Shown: positions 16,472-25,765, counted from the stretch's first letter. The stretch is DNA of 64,000 nucleotides from Tepidanaerobacter acetatoxydans Re1 (GCF_000328765.2 NC_019954.2:624501-688500); one strand, 5' to 3'. The notes: generated by a model from the letters alone, not told the origin. Program-made: numbers and translations.

Positions 16472-18205
16472 TCATTTTTTTGTTTGAGCTATAATTTTTT
16501 TAATTTCTCCTAATGTCATAAATCTCTTTGAAAAATCAATACCTGCTACCTTCCCTAAATCTTCAACAATTTCATTAAAATAATCAAACATATAATAGTT
16601 CTCATCCACATAAGTCCCAGTGATATTTTTCATCTCGTTAATTAAGGTTTTAGTAGAATACTTATACTCCGTCTTGATCTCAAGCAATCTAAGTAAAAGC
16701 AAAGAAACAAAACATATTAAAAAATGAGCTTCAATATGTTCCTTAGTGGATACATATACAGGTCTGGTTTTTAGTTCACTCTTTGTAATTTTAAAAGATT
16801 CCTCAATCCTCCATAGACCTCTATAAATATCAATAATCTCACGGTCAGGCATATCTAGTTCACTTGTAACAATAGCATAGAAACCATCAAACTTTTTCTC
16901 TTCTTCAATTTTCTTTTCATCAATAGAATAAAAATCTACACATTCATACAACTCTCCGGTTTCCCTATCACAAGGAGTAGACATAATGTACTTAAATGAA
17001 CCCTTAGCAGGCAATCTGCTGCTTCGAATAAGTTTCTTAGCTTTTTCAACAGCTTTTGCTCTCTCATATCGTGCTTTTTTAGCATAATCAGGGCTATAAA
17101 AAACCACCTGTTTTTGTTCAATAGGAACTTTAACCCTCTTACCCGATACATTTGTCACCCAAATATATGTTGGGACTATACGGGACTTAATCTTGAAACC
17201 ATCCCCAAACTGTACATATCCTTCATCAGATAAAACAAAGTTTTTTAAATCAGCATTAGCACCACGAACCGTCTGAGAATAAATATAACCATTCTTATGT
17301 AAAATATTGTAAGCAATATTTTCTCCAGTATTCATACCTTTATCAGCAACAACAATAATACGTTTTAAACCAAAATCATCTTTCAAATCATCAAGAACAG
17401 GCATTAAAGTCTCGCAATCATTAGTATTACCTTCAAACAACCGATAGGTAATAGGTAAACCGGAATTATCCATCAATAACCCCATTTGAACAATAGGATT
17501 AGGTCGATGTTCTTTAGAAACGCCCTTCTTACGTAAACTATCAGATTCATTAATCTCAAAGTAATAATTGGTCACATCATAATAGACATTACTCATATCC
17601 CTTCCATATACCATACGAACCATCTCATGAATATGTAATAATAAATCATCTTTGTAGAAGTTAAAATAATCTAAAGCGCGATACACATCAGCCAATTCAA
17701 AGTCAAAATTTAAAAAGAAATCATCCATCTTCTCAAAAGACTGTTTCTTAGAACACGGATACAAAACCCTTAAATACACAAGCATTTGGAAAATGTTATT
17801 AAGAGAATAATCAATATCTAAATTCCGCTGCCGATTAATAAGAAATCCATCAATCTTTAGCTGATGATAGAAAAAACTCAACACAGAAAAACCCAAATTC
17901 TTTCTTAGGGTAAAAGAAGTATCAATAGTCTCATCGGCTAAAAAATTAAAAGTTAAAGGCCTTACAGCTTCTTTAGCCTCTTTAGTCATTTGTTTGGCAA
18001 CCTCTTTAAAATGAGCAATAGGATCTTCAAACTCTTTTTTAAGCTCATCCAAATAACCTAAACTCTTAACAGCTTTTTGTTTAACCTTCCCCGTACCTGG
18101 TTCTCTGTAGCCTTGCACTATAGATAGATAAATCCTTCCATTGGGCCTTTTATCTTTTTTCAAAAACACATTCATCACCATATATATTATATCATAGAAT
18201 AACAT
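16472..18205 (-). CDS. IS1634-family transposase
   Basis: This 577-residue DDE transposase has the first aspartate in VYYDVTNYYFEINESD with HRPNPIVQMGLLMDNSGLPI after it. The second aspartate is in IIVVADKGMNTGENIA, and the glutamate is in the YRGLWRIEESFKITKSEL region. The C-terminal helical part (HFLICFVSLLLLRLLE) is family-typical. A start at the internal ATG 18181 (MVMNVFLKKDKRPNG) fits family alignments better, but no clear ribosome site separates the choices. No frameshift is visible. It shares only the family motifs with the other IS1634-type transposase, so the two arrived separately. Confidence 0.9.
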   Translation of the reverse strand: MLFYDIIYMVMNVFLKKDKRPNGRIYLSIVQGYREPGTGKVKQKAVKSLGYLDELKKEFEDPIAHFKEVAKQMTKEAKEAVRPLTFNFLADETIDTSFTLRKNLGFSVLSFFYHQLKIDGFLINRQRNLDIDYSLNNIFQMLVYLRVLYPCSKKQSFEKMDDFFLNFDFELADVYRALDYFNFYKDDLLLHIHEMVRMVYGRDMSNVYYDVTNYYFEINESDSLRKKGVSKEHRPNPIVQMGLLMDNSGLPITYRLFEGNTNDCETLMPVLDDLKDDFGLKRIIVVADKGMNTGENIAYNILHKNGYIYSQTVRGANADLKNFVLSDEGYVQFGDGFKIKSRIVPTYIWVTNVSGKRVKVPIEQKQVVFYSPDYAKKARYERAKAVEKAKKLIRSSRLPAKGSFKYIMSTPCDRETGELYECVDFYSIDEKKIEEEKKFDGFYAIVTSELDMPDREIIDIYRGLWRIEESFKITKSELKTRPVYVSTKEHIEAHFLICFVSLLLLRLLEIKTEYKYSTKTLINEMKNITGTYVDENYYMFDYFNEIVEDLGKVAGIDFSKRFMTLGEIKKIIAQTKK

Positions 18206-18311
18206 AGAATAACAGTAAAAGGATTAAAATTTGACAAAAAATATTCCTTATAAGTATTAAACTTACAAGGTTTTAGTGATTTCTTATTCATGTTTTTGCT
18301 GTAAAAGTAGG

Positions 18312-18326
18312 GAGGAAAAGTGATAT
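18312..18326 (+). repeat. Target-site duplication, right copy (15 bp)
   Basis: Exact copy of 16357-16371. It now forms most of the spacer upstream of the rex -10 element TATATT (18329-18334). Confidence 0.88.
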
Positions 18327-18366
18327 GATATATTTATGTTAAAATAATCACAAGCGGGGTGATATT

Positions 18367-19068
18367 TTGGAACAACCCGGTGAGATAAAGAAAGTATCCA
18401 TGGCCGTAATTAAACGGCTGCCCAAATACTATAAATGTTTGGGGAATCTTCTCAAAAATAATGTAGAGCGAGTTTCTTCTCAAGACCTCAGCAAGATTTT
18501 AGGCTTTACCGCATCTCAAATAAGACAAGATTTAAACAATTTTGGTGAATTCGGTCAACAGGGCTATGGATACAATGTATTACAGCTTTACACAGAGATT
18601 TCTAAAATTTTAGGTTTAAATACTTTACATAAAATGGTACTTGTAGGAGCAGGTAATCTAGGGCAGGCCTTGGCAAACTACAGCGAATTCAGAACTCATG
18701 GCTTTGACATTATTGCTATTTTCGATACAAATCCCAACTTAATAGGTCGTAAAATTAACAACACTCCCATATATTCCGTAGAAGATATGGAATATTTCAT
18801 TAATGAAAATGATGTAGACATTGCAATACTGACAGTACCTAAAGACAAAACCGAAAAAGTCGTTGAGGTTTTATCAAAAACTTGCATTCGAGGGATATGG
18901 AATTTCACACCGGCAGAAATCACAACAGATGATGATACAGATGATATAATAGTAGAAAATGTACATTTGATAGATAGTTTATTTACTTTAAGTTACCGTA
19001 TAAATGAAGACAAACTTCAGGAAAGACTTTTAAAACAAAAAAGAAAAATATTTCCCGACTGTAGATAA
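18367..19068 (+). CDS. rex: Redox-sensing transcriptional repressor Rex
   Basis: The 233-residue protein has the N-terminal winged helix of Rex (VSSQDLSKILGFTASQIRQDLNNFGEFGQQGYGYNV), then an NAD(H)-binding Rossmann domain (VLVGAGNLGQALANY, DIIAIFDTNPNLIGRKI), and the domain-swap helix at the C-terminus (LTVPKDKTEKV... NVHLIDSLFTLSYRI). Rex senses the NADH/NAD+ ratio and represses fermentation and respiration genes when NAD+ is high. TTG 18367 follows GCGGGGTGA. The second IS1634-type element sits 40-50 bp upstream, between its likely -35 and -10 hexamers, so expression may be changed. Confidence 0.95.
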   Translation: MEQPGEIKKVSMAVIKRLPKYYKCLGNLLKNNVERVSSQDLSKILGFTASQIRQDLNNFGEFGQQGYGYNVLQLYTEISKILGLNTLHKMVLVGAGNLGQALANYSEFRTHGFDIIAIFDTNPNLIGRKINNTPIYSVEDMEYFINENDVDIAILTVPKDKTEKVVEVLSKTCIRGIWNFTPAEITTDDDTDDIIVENVHLIDSLFTLSYRINEDKLQERLLKQKRKIFPDCR

Positions 19069-19123
19069 AAAAAGCCCATTATGGTAAAATAAAATAAGGC
19101 TGGACTATGGGAGGGATATTTTC

Positions 19124-20071
19124 TTGAAGAGATTATTACATGCGGTTTTAATCACGTTTATTATATTTATACTTGCAGGATGTAACGCTGAATCATCTCC
19201 TATAGACTCAACATATTCCACTCCATCTATATCATCCGGAAAAATGGTTTCGGTCTACTATATAAAGTCAGGACTTTTGACGCCTGCTACTTATAGCGTA
19301 GACACCAATGTCGATAACTATATAACTCAGGTAAGCACTGCTATCGATTTATTATTTTCGAAAACTGTTCCTGAAGGATTTGAAAATGAACTTGCTAATA
19401 TAAAATTAAATAGTTTGGAGATTAGCGGCGATACGGTATCTATTGATGTTTCCGGCGAATTTCTGGCAGGTGGCAAAACTGATACGGCAAAAAAACAGAT
19501 TATTTACACATTAACAGAATGTGATAATATTTTTCATGTAAATATTACTGTCGATGGTAAACCATATGCAACAATGTTGGAAAGACCGCAGTTCATAAAT
19601 TTGTTAAATCCTGACGAATATGAAAAAGATAAAGGAAATCCTGATGAAGTAAGTAAGTACTTAACAATTTATTATACTGATGAAAATAAAAAGTATTTAA
19701 TTCCGGTTACGATAAAGTCGGATAAAGCAAAAGCGGAAGATAAAGCTAAGTCAGCATTGCAGTACTTGAGCGAAGGTGCCGGCGATATAGAAAATTTGCA
19801 AATTTTTCCCAAGAAAATAGAAATCAAGAATCTTCGTGTTGCAGATGGTATGGCTGAAGTCGATTTAGACTTAAATTATCTACTTGAATTTATTAACGAA
19901 GCTCAATATGCGGAGATTGCGATTGAAGCTGTAAGCCGAACATTGACTAGCATTGATGGTATTGACAAAGTGCAGTTTCTAATTAATGGCAAGACTATGG
20001 ATTATGTAACGAGTAATGTAAGCATAAAAACCCCCATAAAACCTGAAAGATGGTATAATTTAGTAAAATAA
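19124..20071 (+). CDS. GerM-type (GerMN domain) lipoprotein
   Basis: The 315-residue protein starts with a lipoprotein signal (MKRLLHAVLITFIIFILAGC, lipobox LAGC with Cys20). Two GerMN modules follow: one around residues 45-155 (VSVYYIKSGLLTPATYSV... GDTVSIDVSGEFLAGG) and one around 175-300 (LTIYYTDENKKYLIPVTI... VADGMAEVDLDLNYLLEF). GerM proteins act in sporulation and germination and bind cell-wall hydrolysis machinery; in Bacillus, GerM supports the SpoIIIA-SpoIIQ channel. It starts at TTG 19124 behind GGGAGGG and is followed by a strong terminator. It is a paralogue of the gene at 22878. Confidence 0.85.
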   Translation: MKRLLHAVLITFIIFILAGCNAESSPIDSTYSTPSISSGKMVSVYYIKSGLLTPATYSVDTNVDNYITQVSTAIDLLFSKTVPEGFENELANIKLNSLEISGDTVSIDVSGEFLAGGKTDTAKKQIIYTLTECDNIFHVNITVDGKPYATMLERPQFINLLNPDEYEKDKGNPDEVSKYLTIYYTDENKKYLIPVTIKSDKAKAEDKAKSALQYLSEGAGDIENLQIFPKKIEIKNLRVADGMAEVDLDLNYLLEFINEAQYAEIAIEAVSRTLTSIDGIDKVQFLINGKTMDYVTSNVSIKTPIKPERWYNLVK

Positions 20072-20092
20072 CGTTAGTAAAAGTCAAACAAA

Positions 20093-20136
20093 GGTTGTTC
20101 CAAATTATAGCTTTTGGAACAACCCTTCTTATTTTT
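20093..20136 (+). terminator. Terminator after first GerMN gene
   Basis: GGTTGTTCCAAA and TTTGGAACAACC are perfect arms around TTATAGCT, followed by CTTCTTATTTTTT. Confidence 0.9.
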
Positions 20137-20268
20137 TAAGATGTGTTTAAATTTTACAATTTCATTACACTTGTCTTTTTCTAGAGGATTTTGCAAGACA
20201 AGGTCGAAGTTATAATTATATATGAATACAGGTTAGAAGTTGCAATTACTACAGGAGGTTTCAGAACA

Positions 20269-22203
20269 ATGTTAAAAAAAATATTCGCTGCAACTGTAAT
20301 CTTTATCTCGATGCTGTGTATCCCTGCTTATGGAATGGCAGCTTTGAATCCCATTGAAATTTACATAAATGATACAAAAATCGATTCGGACGTACCGCCG
20401 GTGATTATAAATGACCGGACTTTAGCTCCTGCCCGTGTAATTTCTGAAAATCTTGGAGCAGAAGTTTACTGGGATAATGACAATAGGCTTGTTCAAATAA
20501 TAACTTCTACGAAAACAATTATTTTAAAAATTGATGACAAAAAAGCCTTAGTGAATGGGCAGGAAATTCTTTTAGATGTTCCCGCCACGATAATAAATAA
20601 CAGGACTATGGTTCCACTGCGTTTCTTAGGAGAAACTCTAGGAGCAGAAGTAAAGTGGGATAATGATCTGAGAAGAGTTATAATTAACCGAAACAGAGCA
20701 AAAATAATAGATTTTTCCTATGAAGTAGTAGAAGGCAAGCCATCAGTAATAATAAAAGGCGATGGACCGTTAGAATATACTGAAGTCGAAACACAAATTG
20801 CCAATAAATTGGCAATTGATGTAACCGCGAATCTGGATACCCTTAAAAATGCTTTAAACATAGATGATGATTTCTTAGATAAGGCTGTTGCAGGTGAAAT
20901 ATCCAATGAACCGGCTATAACAAGGATTGTTTTCGACTTAAAGCCCGAGGTTTCCTCGCGGATATATAGCTCATCGGACAAAAAAACCATTTTTCTGACT
21001 TTTGATGACTTCCTTGAGGATGTAACAATCGAAAGTCAGCCAAATGAATTACTAATTAAACTTAAGGCGACAAATGCTTCTGACGTGAACTATTTCTTAT
21101 TATCAAATCCTGACAGGTTAGTGTTGGATATAGACGGTCTTAAGCTTTCTGAAATAGCACCGCTGGAAATTCCTAAAAATGATTTTGTAAGCGATATCCG
21201 CTTTGGACAGTTTTCTGAAAATACCGTACGTGTTGTATTTGATTTAAAAGATGATATTAACTACCAAGTATTTCGGGATGATAATGTTTTTTCAGTAATA
21301 TTTTCCGAAGTGCACACTGTGGAGAATATACAAATAACGAGGGAGGGTGATGCGACTTTTGTCGAAATTGCCGCAGATGGCAAGATAGGCTACGAATTAG
21401 AAGCTGATAAAAGTAAAAAGCAATTTAAGATTGTAATGCCGGGTGTAGCAATTGGAGAGAATTTACTTAATCAAAATATAATAAAAATAGCAGATGATGT
21501 CATAGAATATATCGAACTGGTTAAAGTAAAGGATACTAGGAGCTATAACCTTGAGATAGTTTTTAATCTAAACTCGTTTGTTAACTGTGAAATGTTATCA
21601 TCACCTCCTTCGTCTCTTGTAAGACTGGAAATCTATAAATCTTCCCTTAAACCGCTCGAAGGAAAGCTCATAGTAGTTGATCCGGGCCATGGCGGCAGTG
21701 AACCTGGTGCCGTAGTTAATAATGTAAAAGAAAAAGACATTAACCTAGATATTGGTTTAAAATTACAAAAACTTTTGGAAGATAATGGTGCTAAAGTTTA
21801 CATGACAAGAGACAGTGATATTTTCGTTGATTTATATGCTAGAGCCGGTATAGCTAACGAGATTAATGCTGATTTATTTGTCAGTATTCATAATAACACA
21901 GCAACAAGTACCGCTGCATCGGGAACTGAAACCCTGTATTTTCCGGATTCGGAGAAAAAACTATTGGCACAGGCAGTGCAGAAAGCTGTGGTAAGTTATA
22001 TCAATCTAAATAACAGAGGAATAGTTGAACGACCAGGACTTGTTGTTACAAGGGAAACAAAGATGCCGTCGGTTTTAGTTGAAGTAGGCTTTATGACTAA
22101 TGAAAACGATTTTGCACTTTTGATGACTGATGACTTTAGACAAAAAGCTGCTGAAGGAATATGTCAGGGAATAATTGATTATTTTAGCGGAAAAATCGAT
22201 TGA
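20269..22203 (+). CDS. N-acetylmuramoyl-L-alanine amidase with stalk and AMIN domains
   Basis: The 644-residue secreted protein has a signal peptide (to about A28), a copper-amine-oxidase N-terminal-like (stalk) domain at about residues 30-145 with the repeated INDRTLAPARVISENLGAEVYWDN / INNRTMVPLRFLGETLGAEVKWDN pattern, and about three AMIN-type beta-domains (150-440) that bind envelope polymers. An Amidase_3 domain from about 460 shows VVDPGHGGSEPGAV (H474), DINLDIGLKLQKLLE, FVSIHNNT and VLVEVGFMTNENDF with the zinc ligands and catalytic glutamate. It cleaves the amide bond between MurNAc and the stem peptide. ATG 20269 has a perfect AGGAGG; upstream codons have none. It lies among GerMN lipoprotein genes, suggesting a shared envelope or spore role. 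Confidence 0.92.
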   Translation: MLKKIFAATVIFISMLCIPAYGMAALNPIEIYINDTKIDSDVPPVIINDRTLAPARVISENLGAEVYWDNDNRLVQIITSTKTIILKIDDKKALVNGQEILLDVPATIINNRTMVPLRFLGETLGAEVKWDNDLRRVIINRNRAKIIDFSYEVVEGKPSVIIKGDGPLEYTEVETQIANKLAIDVTANLDTLKNALNIDDDFLDKAVAGEISNEPAITRIVFDLKPEVSSRIYSSSDKKTIFLTFDDFLEDVTIESQPNELLIKLKATNASDVNYFLLSNPDRLVLDIDGLKLSEIAPLEIPKNDFVSDIRFGQFSENTVRVVFDLKDDINYQVFRDDNVFSVIFSEVHTVENIQITREGDATFVEIAADGKIGYELEADKSKKQFKIVMPGVAIGENLLNQNIIKIADDVIEYIELVKVKDTRSYNLEIVFNLNSFVNCEMLSSPPSSLVRLEIYKSSLKPLEGKLIVVDPGHGGSEPGAVVNNVKEKDINLDIGLKLQKLLEDNGAKVYMTRDSDIFVDLYARAGIANEINADLFVSIHNNTATSTAASGTETLYFPDSEKKLLAQAVQKAVVSYINLNNRGIVERPGLVVTRETKMPSVLVEVGFMTNENDFALLMTDDFRQKAAEGICQGIIDYFSGKID

Positions 22204-22278
22204 CATAAAATTTACACTTTGATATGATAACCTTGATTTTTAACAGGATTATGGGAATAATAGCGGGAGGGATATGCT

Positions 22279-22800
22279 TTGTTATCGCTGCTTGGGGGAT
22301 ATCTGCTAATCTTTATTGCTCGCGTTTCTGATGTTTCTTTGGCAACTTTAAGGACTTTGATGATAGTCAGAGGGAAAGGCCTTATTGCCGGATGTATCGG
22401 CTTTTTTGAAGTTATAATCTACATAACGGCTTTAAATAGAGTGGTTAGTGGTTTAGATAACCCGATAAATTTACTGGTATATGCTCTGGGATTTGCGACA
22501 GGAAATGTTATGGGAAGTTTTATCGAAGAAAAGCTTGCCATAGGCCTTACAACTGTGCAAATAATCACGGAACAAGACAACCTTTGCTCATTGATTAGAG
22601 ATATGGGTTTTGGAGTAACTGTTTTGGAAGGTAAGGGTAAAGAGGGTTCAAAGAAAGTTTTGATTGTATCTTTACCAAGAAAAGAACTGGATAACCTTTT
22701 AAATGTTATAGAAGAAAACGACAGTACAGCTTTTGTTACCATCATGGATACCAGAGCAAGTAAAGGGGGATACTTTAAACGAACTATGAAAGATAAATAA
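22279..22800 (+). CDS. DUF5698/DUF2179 membrane protein (UPF0316, YebE-like)
   Basis: The 173-residue protein has three hydrophobic segments in its first 85 residues (LLGGYLLIFIARVSDVSLATLRTLMIVRG, IAGCIGFFEVIIYITALNRV, LLVYALGFATGNVMGSFIEEKLAIG). A cytosolic DUF2179 ferredoxin-like domain follows (TVQIITEQDNLCSLIRDMGFGVTVLEGKG... DSTAFVTIMDTRASKGGYF). The function is not established; DUF2179 is thought to be a ligand-binding domain. It starts at TTG 22279 behind GGGAGG and sits 75 bp after the amidase gene, likely in the same transcript. Confidence 0.85.
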   Translation: MLSLLGGYLLIFIARVSDVSLATLRTLMIVRGKGLIAGCIGFFEVIIYITALNRVVSGLDNPINLLVYALGFATGNVMGSFIEEKLAIGLTTVQIITEQDNLCSLIRDMGFGVTVLEGKGKEGSKKVLIVSLPRKELDNLLNVIEENDSTAFVTIMDTRASKGGYFKRTMKDK

Positions 22801-22815
22801 ATCATCTTCCTTTAC

Positions 22816-22883
22816 CGGCATAAAAAACCTCTTAAAAAATATATATTAATTAGATTAAAAAAAGAGGGGGTTTATTTATGCCG
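22816..22883 (+). promoter_or_regulatory. Leader hairpin covering the ribosome site and start codon of the second GerMN gene
   Basis: CGGCATAAA at 22816 pairs exactly with TTTATGCCG-type sequence at 22875-22883 (which includes the AUG), and ACCTCTT pairs with AAGAGG/GGT of the Shine-Dalgarno region at 22862-22870, with a small bulge. In RNA this would hide the GAGGGGG and AUG, so translation may be conditional. Confidence 0.5.
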
Positions 22884-23888
22884 AAAAAGTTAATTTATTG
22901 GCTGATTATATTTATTTTGCTTACAAGCTTTACAATGGGATGTGATTTATTTAAGAGAGAGCAGCCTCAGAAAGAGGTAACGGAAACTGAAAAAGAACCT
23001 GAACAGACTGCATCTCATCTTCGAAGAACAGTTTTTTATTTTGTGAACGAGCATAACTTTTTAGTGCCTGTAACACGAGATATACCTTGGGTGGAAGGTA
23101 TTGGGAAGGCTACACTGGAAAACTTAGTGGACAATGCTGAGTTGAGAGCAGAACTGGCTGAAAAAGGGCTAAGGCCAACACTTCCTGAGGGTACAAGAGT
23201 ATTAGGTATGAGTATTAACGATGGCTTGGCTAAGGTGGATTTTAATGCTGATTTTTTACAGTTTTCAGATAGAACGGCAGAGCAAAATGCCATTAATTCT
23301 GTGGTATATACATTAACAGAATTTCCTGCTATAGAACAAGTGCAGATATTGATTGATGGCAAAGTATTGGAAAAAACTCCCTATGGTGATGAGATAAAAG
23401 CACTTGAGCGAAAAGGCATAAATCTTGAAACGCTTGAAGCATCAGTGATTGCATCAGCAGAAATGATACCGGTGACCTTATATTTTAAATCCGGAAGCAG
23501 CAGCGGAAATTTTGATTATTTTGTTCCGGTAACCCGCATGGTATCAAGGACTCAGAATCAAATCAAAACTGCCTTAGAAGAATTGATTAAAGGCCCCGCC
23601 GACGATAATGCGCTTGTGTCGCCCCTGCCAAAAGATACAAAGGTACTTGATGTGATTCAAAAAGACAGCGAAGTCGTAATTAATTTTTCCAAAGAAATTG
23701 AAGGATATGGTGGCGGCATTGAAGCTGAGCAATCTGTTGTGAATTCGGTGGTGTTGACCGTTTCCGAATTTCCGGGTGTTGAATTAGTAAGTATACAAGT
23801 GGAAGGCAGAGCCGGTGTTTTACCTGAAGGTACAGTTCTGGAAACCCCTATTTTTAAGCCGCTTTATGTCAATCCAAATAGTATTTGA
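22878..23888 (+). CDS. GerM-type (GerMN domain) lipoprotein
   Basis: The 336-residue protein has a lipoprotein signal MPKKLIYWLIIFILLTSFTMGC (Cys22), a charged linker, then two GerMN modules at about residues 50-160 (RRTVFYFVNEHNFLVPVTRDI... NDGLAKVDFNADFLQF) and 190-330 (IPVTLYFKSGSSSGNFDYFVPVTRMV... DSEVVINFSKEIEGYGGG). The paired-module layout is the same as the gene at 19124. It is likely anchored on the outer membrane face and involved in envelope or spore processes. Its ribosome site lies in a leader hairpin. Confidence 0.85.
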   Translation: MPKKLIYWLIIFILLTSFTMGCDLFKREQPQKEVTETEKEPEQTASHLRRTVFYFVNEHNFLVPVTRDIPWVEGIGKATLENLVDNAELRAELAEKGLRPTLPEGTRVLGMSINDGLAKVDFNADFLQFSDRTAEQNAINSVVYTLTEFPAIEQVQILIDGKVLEKTPYGDEIKALERKGINLETLEASVIASAEMIPVTLYFKSGSSSGNFDYFVPVTRMVSRTQNQIKTALEELIKGPADDNALVSPLPKDTKVLDVIQKDSEVVINFSKEIEGYGGGIEAEQSVVNSVVLTVSEFPGVELVSIQVEGRAGVLPEGTVLETPIFKPLYVNPNSI

Positions 23889-23959
23889 TTATTTATTGCA
23901 TACATTACATTCATAATAATTATTATATACAAATGTTTACTAAGAGAGGATGAAAATTT

Positions 23960-24676
23960 TTGGCAAGAGTAGACGGAAGGGCCAATGATGAGATTAGGCC
24001 TATAACTATCACTAGAAACTTTAATAAATATGCCGAGGGTTCTGTGCTTATTGAAGCCGGAGATACGAAAGTAGTATGCACGGCAACGGTGGATGAAAAA
24101 GTTCCACCTTTTTTAAGAGGAAAAGGCCAAGGATGGATTACTGCCGAGTATTCTATGTTGCCTAGAGCTACTGAAGTGAGAAATATACGTGAAACACTAA
24201 GACCCAGTGGTAGAACGATGGAAATTCAGAGATTAATAGGAAGGGCCTTAAGATCAGTTGTGGATCTTTCAGCTCTGGGTGAAAGGACTATTTGGTTGGA
24301 CTGTGATGTAATCCAAGCCGATGGAGGAACAAGAACAGCTTCAATAACCGGAGCCTTTATTGCTTTAGGTGATGCGATAAGAACTCTTAAGGATAATAAA
24401 GAAATTGAAACAAATCCCATTAAAAGCTATGTGGCTGCCATAAGTGCAGGAATTGTAGACGGGGAAAAAATGTTGGATTTAAGGTTTGAGGAAGATTCTC
24501 GTGCACAGGTAGATATGAACTTGGTAATGACCGATGAAGGTCAGATAGTTGAAATACAGGGGACCGGGGAGGCTTTTCCATTTACACGGCAAGATATGAA
24601 TGATTTAATAGATCTTGCCTTTAAGGGGATATCTGAGCTGGTATGCATACAAAAGAAATTACTGCTAGATCTTTAA
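23960..24676 (+). CDS. rph: Ribonuclease PH
   Basis: This 238-residue phosphorolytic 3'-exoribonuclease matures tRNA 3' ends. Family motifs include [43 protein letters not shown] (phosphate and substrate loop), [45 protein letters not shown] and [24 protein letters not shown] 23960 is the start, behind AGAGGATG. It opens the compact rph-rdgB-yfcE unit that ends just before a seven-tRNA cluster, a fitting context. Confidence 0.96.
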   Translation: MARVDGRANDEIRPITITRNFNKYAEGSVLIEAGDTKVVCTATVDEKVPPFLRGKGQGWITAEYSMLPRATEVRNIRETLRPSGRTMEIQRLIGRALRSVVDLSALGERTIWLDCDVIQADGGTRTASITGAFIALGDAIRTLKDNKEIETNPIKSYVAAISAGIVDGEKMLDLRFEEDSRAQVDMNLVMTDEGQIVEIQGTGEAFPFTRQDMNDLIDLAFKGISELVCIQKKLLLDL

Positions 24677-24696
24677 AATAAAAAAGGAATAACAAA

Positions 24697-25284
24697 ATGG
24701 GAACTTTAGTTATTGCTACAAAGAATAAAGGAAAGTATTTAGAATTAAAAAAAATGCTAGGAGATATCTCCTTTACACTTTTATCATTGGAAGCCTTTCC
24801 TCATATAGAGATTAGAGAAACAGGCGCATCTTTTGATGAAAATGCACTCATAAAAGCGCGTGTTACAGCTAAAGAAACAGGTTTACCTGCACTTGCAGAT
24901 GATTCGGGCCTTGAGGTAGATGCATTGAAAGGGGAACCCGGAATTTTCACAGCTCGGTATGCCGGTGAGCACGCTACCGATGAAGATAACATAAAAAAAC
25001 TGCTTGAAAGATTAAAAAATGTTCCTTTCGATAAAAGACAGGCTCGATTTATGTGCAGCTTAGCCCTTGCTTTTCCTGACGGTAAAATATTTTTAGAACA
25101 TGGGATACTTGAAGGATTTATTACCTTAAAACCTTGCGGGATAGAGGGTTTTGGCTATGATCCGGTTTTTTTTGTTCCTGATTTAGGAAGAACCCTTTCT
25201 GAGATTTCTGTTGATGAAAAAAATAGGATAAGCCATCGAGCAAAAGCCTTGGAAAAAATGAAAAAACATCTTTATATGTTATAG
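24697..25284 (+). CDS. rdgB: XTP/dITP pyrophosphatase (non-canonical purine NTPase)
   Basis: The 195-residue RdgB/HAM1 protein removes dITP and XTP from the nucleotide pool. Motifs: IATKNKGKYLELKKML at the N-terminus, TGASFDENALIKA, ADDSGLEVDALKGEPGIFTARYAG (metal-binding aspartates), PCGIEGFGYDPVFFVPD and ISHRAKAL. It follows rph by 20 bp and precedes the phosphoesterase by 10 bp; this rph-rdgB-yfcE order is common in Clostridia. Confidence 0.96.
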   Translation: MGTLVIATKNKGKYLELKKMLGDISFTLLSLEAFPHIEIRETGASFDENALIKARVTAKETGLPALADDSGLEVDALKGEPGIFTARYAGEHATDEDNIKKLLERLKNVPFDKRQARFMCSLALAFPDGKIFLEHGILEGFITLKPCGIEGFGYDPVFFVPDLGRTLSEISVDEKNRISHRAKALEKMKKHLYML

Positions 25285-25294
25285 GAGGCAAAGT

Positions 25295-25765
25295 TTGAAG
25301 ATAGGTGTATTAAGTGATACTCACGGGATGAGAAACATTGCTGAAAAAGCTTTGAAACATATGAAGGATATAGATATAATTATTCATGCGGGAGATTTAG
25401 TCTCTGATGCTCGCTATCTTGAAACATTAAAATACAAGGTATTTTGTGTAGCGGGAAATTGCGATCCTTTTGCCATTGAACCTACTGAAAAGATTTTAGA
25501 ACTTCAAGGGAAAAGAATCTTTTTAACACATGGACATACCTATAGGGTAAAGTATGGGTATAAGGAACTTCTTACTCGAGCACGACAAATTTCAGCAGAT
25601 ATAGTTATTTTCGGCCATACTCATTTACCTGAAAATGCATATATTGATAATATATTATTCTTTAATCCCGGCAGCACGGCTTTGCCTAAAAAAGGCGGCC
25701 CGGGAACCTATGGAATTTTGGAAATCATTGATGGCACTATTAAAGCATATGTCAATACAATATAA
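25295..25765 (+). CDS. YfcE/MJ0936-type metallophosphoesterase
   Basis: The 156-residue calcineurin-like phosphoesterase has the metal ligands in order: GVLSDTHGM, IIHAGDLVSD, VAGNCDP, FLTHGHTYRVKYG and FGHTHLPE, with the closing FNPGSTALPKKG. Members are small cytosolic phosphodiesterases of uncertain natural substrate. It starts at TTG 25295 behind AGGAGG, 10 bp after rdgB. Confidence 0.92.
   Translation: MKIGVLSDTHGMRNIAEKALKHMKDIDIIIHAGDLVSDARYLETLKYKVFCVAGNCDPFAIEPTEKILELQGKRIFLTHGHTYRVKYGYKELLTRARQISADIVIFGHTHLPENAYIDNILFFNPGSTALPKKGGPGTYGILEIIDGTIKAYVNTI

Larger units (their letters stand above)
16372..18311 (-). mobile_element. Second IS1634-family insertion sequence (complete, about 1940 bp)
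   Basis: It is bounded by 15-bp direct repeats and has inverted ends sharing a perfect 17-mer ACTTTTACAGCAAAAAC (16376-16392 and, inverted, 18292-18308). It carries one intact minus-strand transposase and is a different subgroup from the element at 10526-12632. A terminator-like hairpin (16398-16441) lies inside its left end. Confidence 0.88.

Noticed and set aside
16472-18205. Possible toxin-antitoxin or phage gene cluster around the two large minus-strand ORFs
   Set aside because: Both are typical IS1634-type transposases with terminal repeats and target duplications; no phage structural or toxin genes are present.
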